Source: Lachnotalea sp041821265 (GTDB lineage: Bacteria > Bacillota > Clostridia > Lachnospirales > Lachnospiraceae). From it: DNA of 64,000 bases. The stretch covers positions 1 through 64,000 of the forward strand of contig JBGUEQ010000009.1 in the NCBI GenBank assembly GCA_041821265.1, written 5' to 3'. Shown piece by piece: positions 48,788 to 57,368 of this stretch (its first letter is position 1; the number at the start of each line of letters is the position of its first letter). Position numbers and translations under genes: made by a program. The notes under the pieces are model-generated. The model made no database searches and was not told the DNA's origin. It worked only from the letters and a program-made list of their open reading frames with translations.

Positions 48788-49213
48788 GTGAGTGACATAA
48801 GGGGAATTGTAAATAATATAAAATCTAAATATAAAACCTCATCACCATATGACTTAGTTAGTGCCATGGATATTCAAATTTGTCGTTGTGAATTAGGTCA
48901 AATACATGGGTATTATTATAGGGTATTTAGAATAAAACAGATTTTTTTAAATTGTAATTTGAGTAAAACTGAAGAAAAGCTTGTATTATCTCATGAGCTA
49001 GGTCACTCCGTGCTTCATCCAAATGCAAATACTCCATTTTTAAGAGCCGACACCTATCTTTCCGTTGATAAAATGGAAATCGAAGCTAATAAATTTGCTA
49101 TAGAGCTGCTAATTTCAGATTCGGATTTATTAGAATATTCTGATTACTCATTAGATAAATTATCAGCTATATTTGGGTACCATTCAAAATTAATTGAGCT
49201 GAGATTAAAATAG
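48788..49213 (+). CDS. ImmA/IrrE family metallopeptidase
   Basis: 141 residues from GTG. LSHELGHSVLHPNAN (~residues 75-89) is the HExxH zinc site; EIEANKFAIELLI (~98-110) supplies the third ligand region. The family cleaves XRE repressors to induce mobile elements. It follows the repressor by 12 bp in the same operon, so the pair is the induction switch of this prophage. Confidence 0.88.
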   Translation: MSDIRGIVNNIKSKYKTSSPYDLVSAMDIQICRCELGQIHGYYYRVFRIKQIFLNCNLSKTEEKLVLSHELGHSVLHPNANTPFLRADTYLSVDKMEIEANKFAIELLISDSDLLEYSDYSLDKLSAIFGYHSKLIELRLK

Positions 49214-49236
49214 CTTTTGGCTATTATATATAAAGT

Positions 49237-49300
49237 AAAAACCGCCCAGTACTAGAATACTGAACGGTTCACATAGATGTAACTCGTAAACACAAGGATC
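49237..49300 (+). ncRNA. Structured leader upstream of prophage integrase
   Basis: AAAAACCGCCC with hairpin 49241-49268 (outer ACCG/CGGT, inner AGTA/TACT), then ATAGATGTAACTCGTAAAC. Same design as 7097-7165, with the inner helix changed but still paired. Candidate cis-acting RNA or protein-binding element of integrase genes. Confidence 0.45.
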
Positions 49301-49393
49301 ACGATATACTCTAATCTCAACTAGAATTATATCATAATCCTTAAGGTATTTCGAGGGTTATTTTTTATACCCTTTTTTAGAAAGGCTGGCAAT

Positions 49394-50515
49394 ATGGCAA
49401 AATATAAAAAACGCGAAGATGGAAGGTACCAGGCGAATGTAATAATAGGTTATGATGATAAGGGGAAGCGCATATATGCTCCCACAATATATGCACGTTC
49501 TGTTCCGGAACTGGAACGTCAAAAGGCTGAAATAATGTCACAGGTAAATAAAGGTATCTATGCAAATGACAAGGGACTTACAGTCGGTAAATGGGCGAAA
49601 GAATGGATAGTTGCGTATAAGAATAACGTTGCTGCAAGCACTTACAAAAATTATAACAATATTATTAAAAATCATCTTACCTCAATAAACAACATCCGCT
49701 TAATGGATCTAAGAAAAATCGAAGTACAAACCTTAATAAATAGTAAAAGTGATTCACCTGAAATACAACGGATGATTAAAATTACCATAAATCAAATGAT
49801 TGAAGATGCGATTGATGATGGTTTAGTATATAAAAATGTTTGTAGAAGCGTAAAGGTTGGAAGACAAGCAGAATCACAAAAACGAGCATTAACCGATGAA
49901 GAAAAACGAGCGATTAAGAACTGTAATTTTACAGATAAACAGTAAGCATTTATAGACATACTTCTTTACACTGGATTAAGACGTTCTGAAGCATTGGCTT
50001 TGTCACGAAAAGATATTGATTTTGCTAATCAATACATAATAGTAAATAAATCTTTATCCTGGGCTGGCGGTTCTCATATAAAAGAACCCAAGACAGTTAA
50101 ATCTAATAGACGTGTCAATATACCAAATAGCCTGTCTAAGACATTAAAACAATACATTAGTACAATTGATACTATTTATCTTTTTACAGGTCAAAATGGC
50201 GGTCTTATGAGTGATGCAACGTTCAAAAGATTCTGGAATGACATATTTAATAAAATAAATTGTGAACTTGGTGGAACCCCTAAAGTGATGTATCAAAATA
50301 AAGTGGTTGATCACGGTATACAAGCCACTACCTTGACGCCTCATATATTTAGACATAATTATGCTACTATCTTATTTTATGGCGACGTCGATATAAAGGA
50401 AGCACAAAGACTATTAGGACATTCAAGTATAAAAGTTACTTTGGAAATTTATACTCATTTAATGGAGGATAAAACTGATTTGAATGATAAACTTGATAAT
50501 ATCATGTGTATTTAG
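49394..50515 (+). pseudogene. int: Prophage tyrosine integrase interrupted by TAA
   Basis: The 373-codon frame starts MAKYKKREDGRYQANVIIGY (arm-binding domain), has a core-binding domain (~60-160), and then TAA at 49943-49945. It resumes in frame as AFIDILLYTGLRRSEALALS with catalytic Arg (GLRRSEAL), HIFRHNYA, LGHSSIKV and Tyr (EIYTHL). Only the stop codon interrupts an otherwise intact enzyme, so it is a recent nonsense mutation. The downstream part (from an internal ATG, 49994) lacks the first catalytic Arg. Without suppression the prophage cannot excise by its own integrase. Confidence 0.85.
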
Positions 50516-50531
50516 CCAAAATGCATAAAAT

Positions 50532-50667
50532 TGACTAACTCCGTATATTTAAAACACGCTAGAGCCCTTGTTATCACTTGGTTTTCTGACTAACCATTTG
50601 ACTAACTTGGGCTCATTTTTGTATGTAAATTGTCTGACAATTTGTGACTGACTAACCATTGACTAAC
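50532..50667 (+). promoter_or_regulatory. Candidate prophage arm-type sites, right end
   Basis: TGACTAAC occurs at 50532, 50587, 50599, 50649 and 50660, between the integrase stop and attR. Matching copies lie at the left end (8771, 8782 and 9177). Confidence 0.55.
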
Positions 50668-50710
50668 TCTATTTCACACAATTTCAATATATTACAGATA
50701 ATAATAAAAA

Positions 50711-50747
50711 AGCTCCAATCCCTTGCCATTACTGGGATTGAAGCCAA
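50711..50747 (-). terminator. Terminator inside prophage end, downstream of tRNA-Thr
   Basis: Minus-strand hairpin CAATCCC...GGGATTG followed by GAGCTTTTTTATT. It lies just outside the 55-bp repeat on the prophage side, so the phage supplies the terminator for the tRNA gene it interrupts. Confidence 0.7.
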
Positions 50748-50754
50748 TTTACTG

Positions 50755-50809
50755 TGTTTTTCATTAAGCTGTTAACGAGAGTCGAACTCGTGACCTCAAC
50801 ACTACCAAT
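50755..50809. repeat. attR: 55-bp direct repeat within tRNA-Thr
   Basis: Perfect copy of 8676-8730. It covers the tRNA-Thr 3' part through the anticodon loop, so insertion leaves the tRNA gene intact. Distance between copies: 42,079 bp. Confidence 0.92.
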
Positions 50810-50839
50810 GTTGCGCTCTACCACCTGAGCTATAACAGC
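50767..50839 (-). tRNA. tRNA-Thr (GGU anticodon)
   Basis: 73 nt. Acceptor GCTGTTA/TAACAGC pairs fully, D-arm GCTC/GAGC, anticodon stem CAACA/TGTTG with loop TTGGTAG (anticodon GGT, reads ACC/ACU), T-arm with GTTCGAC. Discriminator U. It is the integration site of the prophage and, by tandem arrangement, of the first element. Confidence 0.93.
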
Positions 50840-51036
50840 ACTTTTACAATAACCTTGTATAATATATTATATTCTTAGATAAAAGTCAATAGTTATTGTC
50901 GAAAAATTAAAGTTTATAACTGTCTGTTATGACTAAAAAATTTATAGTTGCCCTGTTTATCTTAAAAATATTAATTTCTGCAGCAAAGCACTGACATCAA
51001 AATCCAAAAGCCACAACTCTGCAAAATCATCCCCCT

Positions 51037-51645
51037 TTATTTTAATACCGCACTTAATTTACTTCGAATTCTTTGAATTGCATTATCAACTGATTTGGGA
51101 GTACGCTCCAATATTTCTGCTATTTGAGAATAGGTAACTCCAGCAATATACAATTCAATAACTTCCTTTTCAAATCCACTTAATCTCTCGTGTAATTGTT
51201 CTTCTATAAATCCTTCATTTTCCTTGTCAATAAATAATTCTTCTGGATTCATGTCATTTGGAGAATAAACATTATTCATTAGTATTGCATTTTCGCTGTC
51301 TTCTTCTGATATTCCCGAATATAGCGAAACATAAGTATTAAGAGGAATGTGCTTTTTTCTTTTGGAAGCGTGGATTGCGGTATACATTTGCCGTGAAATA
51401 CATAAATCAGCAAAGGTAAAAAAGGAGGCATCTTTATCGCTATCGTAATCTCTTACTGCCTTAAATAGCCCTATCATACCTTCTTGTATCAAATCGTCAT
51501 TATCTCCGCCTATAATAAACATTTCACGCGCTTTTTTTCTTACAAAATTCTTGTATTTTTCCATCAGATAATCAACAACTTGATTATTTCCATCATGTGC
51601 TAAATTAATAAGTTGTTCATCACTTATTTGGTTGTAATTATCCAC
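51037..51645 (-). CDS. sigH: Sporulation sigma factor SigH
   Basis: 202 residues, typical SigH length. Region 2 (LIQEGMIGLFKAVRDYDSDK, FFTFADLCISRQMYTAIHAS) and region 4 (YSQIAEILERTPKSVDNAIQ) match Firmicutes SigH, also near rlmB and cysS in many genomes. It directs early sporulation transcription. It supports a spore-forming host. Confidence 0.9.
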   Translation of the reverse strand: MDNYNQISDEQLINLAHDGNNQVVDYLMEKYKNFVRKKAREMFIIGGDNDDLIQEGMIGLFKAVRDYDSDKDASFFTFADLCISRQMYTAIHASKRKKHIPLNTYVSLYSGISEEDSENAILMNNVYSPNDMNPEELFIDKENEGFIEEQLHERLSGFEKEVIELYIAGVTYSQIAEILERTPKSVDNAIQRIRSKLSAVLK

Positions 51646-51752
51646 ACACTCACCCTCATTTCAAAAACTTATCCTCATTTTAACACGTATGATTCCACTC
51701 TCTTGCAAGGGTGAAATCATAGTGTTAAGACAAAAATCTTGTTTTCAACCTA

Positions 51753-52493
51753 CTAATTCATTCTTTGTCTTACTATTTCATATGCTAAAACTCCTGTTGC
51801 AACAGATGCATTTAATGACTCAATTTCGCCTTTCATAGGTATAGAAGCAATTAAATCACACTTTTCCTTTACTAATCTACCGACTCCTTCACCTTCGCTT
51901 CCAATCACTAGTCCAATTGGTCCCTTAAGATCAAGTTTGTACATAGATTCGCCTTCCATGTCTGCACACACAAACCACATGCCTTGTTTCTTAAGATCTT
52001 CAATTGTAGTGCCTAGATTTGTAACTTTTGCAACTGGAGTATAATTAATTGCTCCTGCTGAAGTCTTTGCTACTGTAGCTGTTAGCCCTACTGCGCGTCT
52101 CTTAGGAATGATAATCCCATGAACTCCTGCTAGGTTTGCAGTACGTATAATTGCGCCAAGATTATGTGGATCCTCAATGTTATCTAGCAAGATAATAAAT
52201 GGTGGTTCATTTTTCTCTTTGGCAATGTCTAATATGTCTTGCACTTCTGCATATTCATATGCTGCTGCATATGCCATAACACCTTGATGCTTGCCAGTCT
52301 CTGACATGTTGTCCAATCTATCTTTATTCACAAAATTGATAATGGTATCATATTTTTTTGCTTCTCTTATAATTGACTTAATTGGACCATCCTGACTTCC
52401 ATCCAATATAAAAACTTTATCAATTGTCTTTCCTGCTCTAAATGCCTCAAGTACTGCGTTTCTTCCTTCAATCGTTAATTCTTCGTATCTCAC
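51753..52493 (-). CDS. rlmB: 23S rRNA (guanosine-2'-O-)-methyltransferase RlmB
   Basis: 246 residues from GTG after AGGAGG (5 nt). GRNAVLEAFRAGKTIDKVFI is the N-terminal substrate-binding domain. LLDNIEDPHNLGAIIRTANL, GLVIGSEGEGVGRLVKEKCD and PMKGEIESLNASVATGVLAY are the three SpoU/TrmH knot motifs. It methylates G2251-equivalent of 23S rRNA. It ends the cysE-cysS-mrnC-rlmB series. Confidence 0.93.
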   Translation of the reverse strand: MRYEELTIEGRNAVLEAFRAGKTIDKVFILDGSQDGPIKSIIREAKKYDTIINFVNKDRLDNMSETGKHQGVMAYAAAYEYAEVQDILDIAKEKNEPPFIILLDNIEDPHNLGAIIRTANLAGVHGIIIPKRRAVGLTATVAKTSAGAINYTPVAKVTNLGTTIEDLKKQGMWFVCADMEGESMYKLDLKGPIGLVIGSEGEGVGRLVKEKCDLIASIPMKGEIESLNASVATGVLAYEIVRQRMN

Positions 52494-52516
52494 TGGTACC
52501 TCCTGTACTGGTAATC

Positions 52517-52966
52517 TTAGTTATCCAAGTTAATTTCGCTTTTATCCAAAGCACTTTTAATTAAATCTACAATTCGTTTCAACTGGCCTTGTAAATACAA
52601 ATATCCCATAAGTGCCTCAAATCCTGTGGCACGTCTATAGTCAACCATGGTTGCATTCTTAGCCACTGTTGCTGACTTTGCATTGCGTCCTCTTTTGTAT
52701 ATCTTTTGCTCCTCTTCTGTCAGTTCATCAAGAATCAGTTCGATCATGGCAGACTGTGCCGAAGCTTTTACTAATTGACTGGTTCTCTTATGGAGCTTAT
52801 TTGGTTGACTATTCCCCTTTGCCACCACAATTGTCCTTATTATCATATCATAGATTCCATCTCCAATGTAAGCTAATACAAGTGGGGAATAGGTTTTTAT
52901 ATCTACCTTTTGTAAATTAAACAGTTCTTCTATATATGGAACCAGTTCTTCTATGCTTTTTTCCAT
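52517..52966 (-). CDS. mrnC: Mini-ribonuclease III
   Basis: 149 residues. SPLVLAYIGDGIYDMIIRTI is the RNase III catalytic signature (LAYIGDxxY). The double-stranded RNA-binding domain is absent, as in Mini-III, which matures 23S rRNA. It overlaps cysS by 16 bp, the usual cysS-mrnC-rlmB order of Firmicutes. Confidence 0.93.
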   Translation of the reverse strand: MEKSIEELVPYIEELFNLQKVDIKTYSPLVLAYIGDGIYDMIIRTIVVAKGNSQPNKLHKRTSQLVKASAQSAMIELILDELTEEEQKIYKRGRNAKSATVAKNATMVDYRRATGFEALMGYLYLQGQLKRIVDLIKSALDKSEINLDN

Positions 52967-54348
52967 TTTACACCTTCTCTTGTATCCTCTAAAACAATTC
53001 CTTTTGCAAGTAATTCATCTCTGATTTCATCTGATCTAGCAAAATTTTTAGATTTTCTAGCTAATTGTCTTTCTTCAATCAGTTTTTCAATATCTTCCGC
53101 TAAAATTATTGCTTCTTTGTCAACGATAACGCCTAATATATCACATAACATTTTTATTTGATTAAATAATCCATCTAAATATTCTTTCGAGTTCTCTGCA
53201 CTTGTATTCGTATTTGTGAACTTTACTAATTCAAAGATGGAAGAAACCGCATCCGCAGTATTAAAATCATCGTCCATCGCTGCCTCAAATTTGTCAGTAA
53301 ATTCAGATGCTAGTTTCAAATTCGCATTTTCTTCCTCTGTTTTATCATTAGTATTAGACGCACCTGATAAATGTTTTAAATTATCTACCGCTGTAAGGAT
53401 TCGATCTAAGCCACTTTTGGAAGCTTCCATTAAATCTGCACTAAAGTTAATTGGGCTTCTATAATGTGCACTCAACATAAAGAAACGAAGTACTTGCAAA
53501 TCATATTTTTCTCCAATTTCTCTTACGGTAAAGAAATTACCTAAAGACTTAGACATCTTCCTGTTGTCAATATTTAAAAAACCATTATGAAGCCAATATT
53601 TCGAAAAATTCTTTCCATTGCAAGCCTCACTTTGAGCAATTTCATTTTCATGATGTGGAAAAATCAAATCCTCTCCACCTGCATGAATATCAATTTCTTC
53701 ACCAAGGTATTTTTTAGACATAACAGAACATTCAATATGCCAACCTGGACGTCCATTTCCCCAAGGTGATTCCCAAAATGGTTCTCCATCTTTCTTTGGT
53801 TTCCATAATACAAAATCCATTTCATCTTCTTTTTGAGCTTCTACTGCAATACGCTTTCCAGCCTCTAATTCATCCAAATTTTTCTTAGAAAGTTTACCAT
53901 AATCATCGAATTTTTTAGTTCTAAAATAGACTGTTCCATCAATAGCATATGCATATCCTTTTTCTATGAGTGTCCCTATCATATCAAGCATTCCACCAAT
54001 CTCTTCTGTCGCTAAAGGATGAGTTGTTGCTGGCAATACATTCAACGAATCCATATCTTTCTTACATTCAGCTATAAAGCGCGTTGAAATTTCTGATGCT
54101 GGTACGCCTTCTTCGATTGCCTTTTTTATAATTTTATCATCTACATCTGTAAAGTTAGATACATAATTCACTTTAAGTCCTTTGTACTCCATATATCTTC
54201 TTACCGTATCAAACATAATCATCGGTCTGGCATTACCAATATGAATAAAATTGTAAACAGTAGGTCCACATACATACATTCTTACTTTTCCTTCTTCAAT
54301 TGGTACAAATTCTTCTTTTTTTCTTGTTAGTGTATTGTATAATTTCAT
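52951..54348 (-). CDS. cysS: Cysteinyl-tRNA synthetase
   Basis: 465 residues from the ATG after GAAGGAG; an upstream ATG at 54366 is less likely. The HIGH motif is FIHIGNARPM (~36), Zn ligands include CGPTVYN and C in HIECSVM and HHENEIAQSE, and the KMSKS motif is NRKMSKSLGNF (~268). It charges tRNA-Cys. It follows cysE, with a MITE-like repeat in the intergenic gap. Confidence 0.97.
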   Translation of the reverse strand: MKLYNTLTRKKEEFVPIEEGKVRMYVCGPTVYNFIHIGNARPMIMFDTVRRYMEYKGLKVNYVSNFTDVDDKIIKKAIEEGVPASEISTRFIAECKKDMDSLNVLPATTHPLATEEIGGMLDMIGTLIEKGYAYAIDGTVYFRTKKFDDYGKLSKKNLDELEAGKRIAVEAQKEDEMDFVLWKPKKDGEPFWESPWGNGRPGWHIECSVMSKKYLGEEIDIHAGGEDLIFPHHENEIAQSEACNGKNFSKYWLHNGFLNIDNRKMSKSLGNFFTVREIGEKYDLQVLRFFMLSAHYRSPINFSADLMEASKSGLDRILTAVDNLKHLSGASNTNDKTEEENANLKLASEFTDKFEAAMDDDFNTADAVSSIFELVKFTNTNTSAENSKEYLDGLFNQIKMLCDILGVIVDKEAIILAEDIEKLIEERQLARKSKNFARSDEIRDELLAKGIVLEDTREGVKWKKA

Positions 54349-54394
54349 ATATTCTCCTTCTAGCACTTTTTATAGTACGTATTTTCTATTATTT

Positions 54395-54525
54395 TGTAAC
54401 TTTTCAGTACCTGCAAAATTACCGCTACGCGATGCAAACAAAATGCAAGAAAAATGCATTCTGATGCTACAACTAAGAATTTGCTTTGCAAAACACCTCG
54501 CATTTATGGGTACTAAATAGTTACA
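54395..54525. repeat. MITE-like repeat copy 1 (cysE-cysS gap)
   Basis: 131 bp bounded by TGTAACTTTTCAGTACC and its inverted partner GGTACTAAATAGTTACA. It shares internal blocks ACCGCTACGC, TTTGCTTTGCAAA and CACCTCGC with 55274-55408. It ends 1 bp from the cysE stop codon. No ORF. Non-autonomous repeat of unknown mobility. Confidence 0.7.
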
Positions 54526-55188
54526 TTATTTCTCAATCTTCTTACATATTTCTTGTAACTGCTCTACGCAATGCTTGAGTTCTCTATTTTCCCGTCTAAG
54601 CTGCATTAAATCATTATACACTGGATCTGGGAGATGTATCTGATCCATATCACTTCTTGGAATCTTCACATTATCCTGTTTCACAATACGACCTGGAACA
54701 CCCACAACGGTACAGTTAGGAGGTACTTCCTCTAATACAACAGAACCTGCTCCTATCTTAGAGTTCTCTCCAACTCGAAAGGAACCGATTATTTTGGCGC
54801 CTGCACTTACCATAACATTATCTCCTAATGTCGGATGACGTTTTCCCGTTTCTTTACCCGTTCCTCCTAATGTTACCCCTTGATAAAGAGTTACATTGTC
54901 ACCTATAATAGCTGTTTCTCCTATTATAACACCACTTCCATGGTCAATAAATAGTCCTTTACCAATTATAGCCCCCGGGTGAATTTCTATCCCTGTTTTT
55001 CTTGCTGCTCTTTGGGAAATCCATCTTGCTATAAAATAATGCCCATTCTTATATAATTTATGGGCAACTCTATAATTTAATATCACCTTAAAACTTGGAT
55101 ATAATAGCACTTCCCATGGTGTCTTAATTGCTGGATCTCTCTCCGTGATTACTTTAATTTCTTCTTTTATATACTGAATCATTCCCAT
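54526..55188 (-). CDS. cysE: Serine O-acetyltransferase
   Basis: 220 residues from the ATG after AGGAGG (7 nt). The N-terminal helical region and the LbH hexapeptide repeats (RKTGIEIHPGAIIGKGLFID, HGSGVIIGETAIIGDNVTLY, QGVTLGGTGKETGKRHPTLG) are typical of CysE. It makes O-acetylserine for cysteine synthesis. A T-box leader upstream couples it and probably cysS to tRNA-Cys charging. Confidence 0.94.
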   Translation of the reverse strand: MGMIQYIKEEIKVITERDPAIKTPWEVLLYPSFKVILNYRVAHKLYKNGHYFIARWISQRAARKTGIEIHPGAIIGKGLFIDHGSGVIIGETAIIGDNVTLYQGVTLGGTGKETGKRHPTLGDNVMVSAGAKIIGSFRVGENSKIGAGSVVLEEVPPNCTVVGVPGRIVKQDNVKIPRSDMDQIHLPDPVYNDLMQLRRENRELKHCVEQLQEICKKIEK

Positions 55189-55204
55189 ATCAAAACCTCC
55201 TAAA

Positions 55205-55600
55205 ATGCAAATAAACTTCATCTCTAAAATTAGAGACGAAGTTATCCGCGGTTCCACTCTATGTAAAGGCATATGTAATTATTCAGTACCTTCATAGTTA
55301 CCGCTACGCAATGCACATAAAATACAAGAAACTTGCATTTTATGTGCTATAAAACTCGGGATTTTGCTTTGCAAATCACCTCGCGTTAATGGTTTCTGAA
55401 TAGTTACAGATATATCACATATACTAATCACTCATACACTTAACGGGTGTCACTCGTACTAAGCTACTGTTATTTCACCTAATCAGCTCCTGGACGCACC
55501 TTCATCTATCCTAATATAAGAATTGCTTTCAGCTGGTAACAATTCCTCTCTGTTAATTAATATAGACTACTCTTTCCACTCTACGCTTTTATGTCTTACT
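55205..55600 (-). promoter_or_regulatory. T-box riboswitch upstream of cysE
   Basis: The T-box sequence TGGAACCGCGG is at 55256-55246 (minus). A terminator AACTTCGTCTCTA/TAGAGATGAAGTT follows (55243-55214). Upstream parts (AGAGAGG near 55550, GCTGAAAGCAATTCTT, a UGC triplet at 55498-55496, GACACCCGTTA) fit stem I and later helices; UGC suggests a Cys specifier. A 135-bp MITE-like repeat lies between these parts and the antiterminator. Confidence 0.8.
55274..55408. repeat. MITE-like repeat copy 2 inside T-box leader
   Basis: 135 bp bounded by TGTAATTATTCAGTACC and its inverted partner TCTGAATAGTTACA, sharing three internal blocks with 54395-54525. It interrupts the leader between the upstream helices and the T-box/antiterminator region. 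Confidence 0.7.
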
Positions 55601-55637
55601 ATAGTTTATTCAAAAAGTTCCATTTTGTCAACTTTTT

Positions 55638-56798
55638 CTATACCATTTCATTTAAAAACATTGGATTAAATTTTTTGACCATCTTAATTTTATCAATTGT
55701 ATATTCACTTAGTTTCTCTGCTATTGCTTTTGGAATATCGTCAAAGAAACAAATGGCTGTAAATTCCCCAATACTCAATATCATTTCTGGTTCTTTGGAC
55801 GATGCAACAATATCCGCATTTTCTAACCCAATGCATAAAGAAAAAACACCATTATTTGCTTCAATAAACTCATCGACCATTTCAATCATTAGCTCAATGG
55901 GTTCTGATGCCTTTAGGTATCTTACAAACATAGCAAGAGAAACAATTCTAGTCATGGTTACAGGTTTTGTGACTATATTTTTAAAATCATCTTCATTTAG
56001 GAAATCCAATGCCGTCACGTTAATTTCTTTTTCTGATTCTTTGAATTTCTTAGCAATGACATGGGCAAATTCATCTTTATATTTATCAAGACACACTGGT
56101 TCAATTACGTTAATTTCATCATATTCTCCATAGAAAAAATATCCCACCAATACATTTAAATCAAATACACATACAATTTCTCCATGTTCTGCTTCAAATT
56201 GTTTTTTTATTGTTTGATAGTAACTTTCTTCTCTGTTAACAAAAACACAATATTTCTCCGACAAAACTGCTTCTGAGAATATTGCTAAACTCCTAAAATC
56301 ATCCTCTACTGCACTTTTAAATGTTAGTTGTGTGTCAGCTGATATCTCCAACATTGTTCCGCTGTTTTGATAGTAAACAGTTACAAAATCAAATCCAGTA
56401 TAATATTCTTCCTTCGCTGGCATTAAATACGTAAATGGCTCTTTATTTTCATGCATTTGGTGTAAAGCGGATTCAAGAATTTTTCTCATCAATCCTTGTC
56501 GTCTGTATTCCTCTTGCGTTGCGACTCCAACAATGTAATGTGTTGGAACAATTGAAGGTCCCAGATGTATTTGATATGGATTAAGCTGTGCCATGGATAA
56601 TACTATTTCACCGTCTTTTGCAACCCATATACTGTTATTTTCCACTTTATTCTTATAATAAAAGTCTACAAATTCTTTACTATCTTCATCAAATGTTTTT
56701 TCCCACAAAGGACGTGTCACCTCATGTTCCTTATAAGATAATGACTGAATTTGTATTCCTTCTTCCAGTTTTTTCTGTTTTAACTTTTTAAACATCAT
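55638..56798 (-). CDS. GNAT family N-acetyltransferase (Eis-like)
   Basis: 386 residues. VATQEEYRRQGLMRKILESA (~95-115) is the acetyl-CoA binding motif A (R-x-x-G-x-G/L). AYLMPAKEEYY-type and later C-terminal sterol-carrier-like regions resemble Eis-type acetyltransferases, which have two GNAT units and an SCP-like end. Substrate unknown. The gene is 3 bp downstream of ispF, likely the same operon. Confidence 0.8.
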   Translation of the reverse strand: MMFKKLKQKKLEEGIQIQSLSYKEHEVTRPLWEKTFDEDSKEFVDFYYKNKVENNSIWVAKDGEIVLSMAQLNPYQIHLGPSIVPTHYIVGVATQEEYRRQGLMRKILESALHQMHENKEPFTYLMPAKEEYYTGFDFVTVYYQNSGTMLEISADTQLTFKSAVEDDFRSLAIFSEAVLSEKYCVFVNREESYYQTIKKQFEAEHGEIVCVFDLNVLVGYFFYGEYDEINVIEPVCLDKYKDEFAHVIAKKFKESEKEINVTALDFLNEDDFKNIVTKPVTMTRIVSLAMFVRYLKASEPIELMIEMVDEFIEANNGVFSLCIGLENADIVASSKEPEMILSIGEFTAICFFDDIPKAIAEKLSEYTIDKIKMVKKFNPMFLNEMV

Positions 56799-56801
56799 AT
56801 A

Positions 56802-57368
56802 TTATTCCTCTGTTTTATTCGGGCAGCCGGAGCAGCCACTACATCCTCCACACGCTGGATAATTGCTTGTTTCCTTTTCATCATATCTATAATCTGCTAC
56901 TGTATTTAATGAACATATCGCCTGTGCTGAAATCCCTTCACCATTCCCTGTAAAACCAAGCCCTTCTTCGGTCGTAGCTTTGATATTAACACTTGTAATT
57001 GGAAGGTTTAAAGCTTTGGCCACATTCTCTACCATCTGTGGCATATATCCCAAAAGTTTTGGCTTCTGCGCTATAATTGTTGCATCAATATTTTCAATAA
57101 TATACATATTTTCTTCAATTAATTTAGTCACATGTTCTAGTAATGTAATACTAGATATTCCTTCATATATCGGATCTGTATCTGGAAAATGTTTTCCTAT
57201 ATCTCCAAGTGCTGCTGCTCCTAAGATAGAATCCATAATCGCATGTACAACAACATCTGCATCCGAGTGCCCTAAAAGTCCTTTTTCATATGGAATGTTC
57301 ACTCCACCTAAGATTAAATTTCTTCCCTCTATAAGCTTATGGACATCATATCCTAATCCAACTCGCAT
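56802..57368 (-). CDS. ispF: 2-C-methyl-D-erythritol 2,4-cyclodiphosphate synthase
   Basis: 188 residues. MRVGLGYDVHKLIEGRNLIL with D-x-H zinc ligands, LLGHSDADVVVHAIMDSILG, DIGKHFPDTDP and AQKPKLLGYM are all present. It acts in the MEP isoprenoid pathway. The protein is ~30 residues longer than usual because of a Cys-rich tail (YPACGGCSGCSGCPNKTEE), which could bind a metal or Fe-S cluster. Confidence 0.95.
   Translation of the reverse strand: MRVGLGYDVHKLIEGRNLILGGVNIPYEKGLLGHSDADVVVHAIMDSILGAAALGDIGKHFPDTDPIYEGISSITLLEHVTKLIEENMYIIENIDATIIAQKPKLLGYMPQMVENVAKALNLPITSVNIKATTEEGLGFTGNGEGISAQAICSLNTVADYRYDEKETSNYPACGGCSGCSGCPNKTEE

Noticed and set aside
5785..49945. Stop-codon reassignment or programmed readthrough explaining the three in-frame stops (TAG 5785, TAA 11360, TAA 49943)
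   Set aside because: Both codons serve as normal stops in many intact genes here, and no SECIS, pyrrolysine or suppressor context is visible. Independent nonsense mutations are simpler.
54395..54525. Repeat copy 1 as the transcription terminator between cysE and cysS
   Set aside because: It has terminal inverted repeats but no T-run and a matching copy in the cysE leader, so a mobile-type repeat is more likely.
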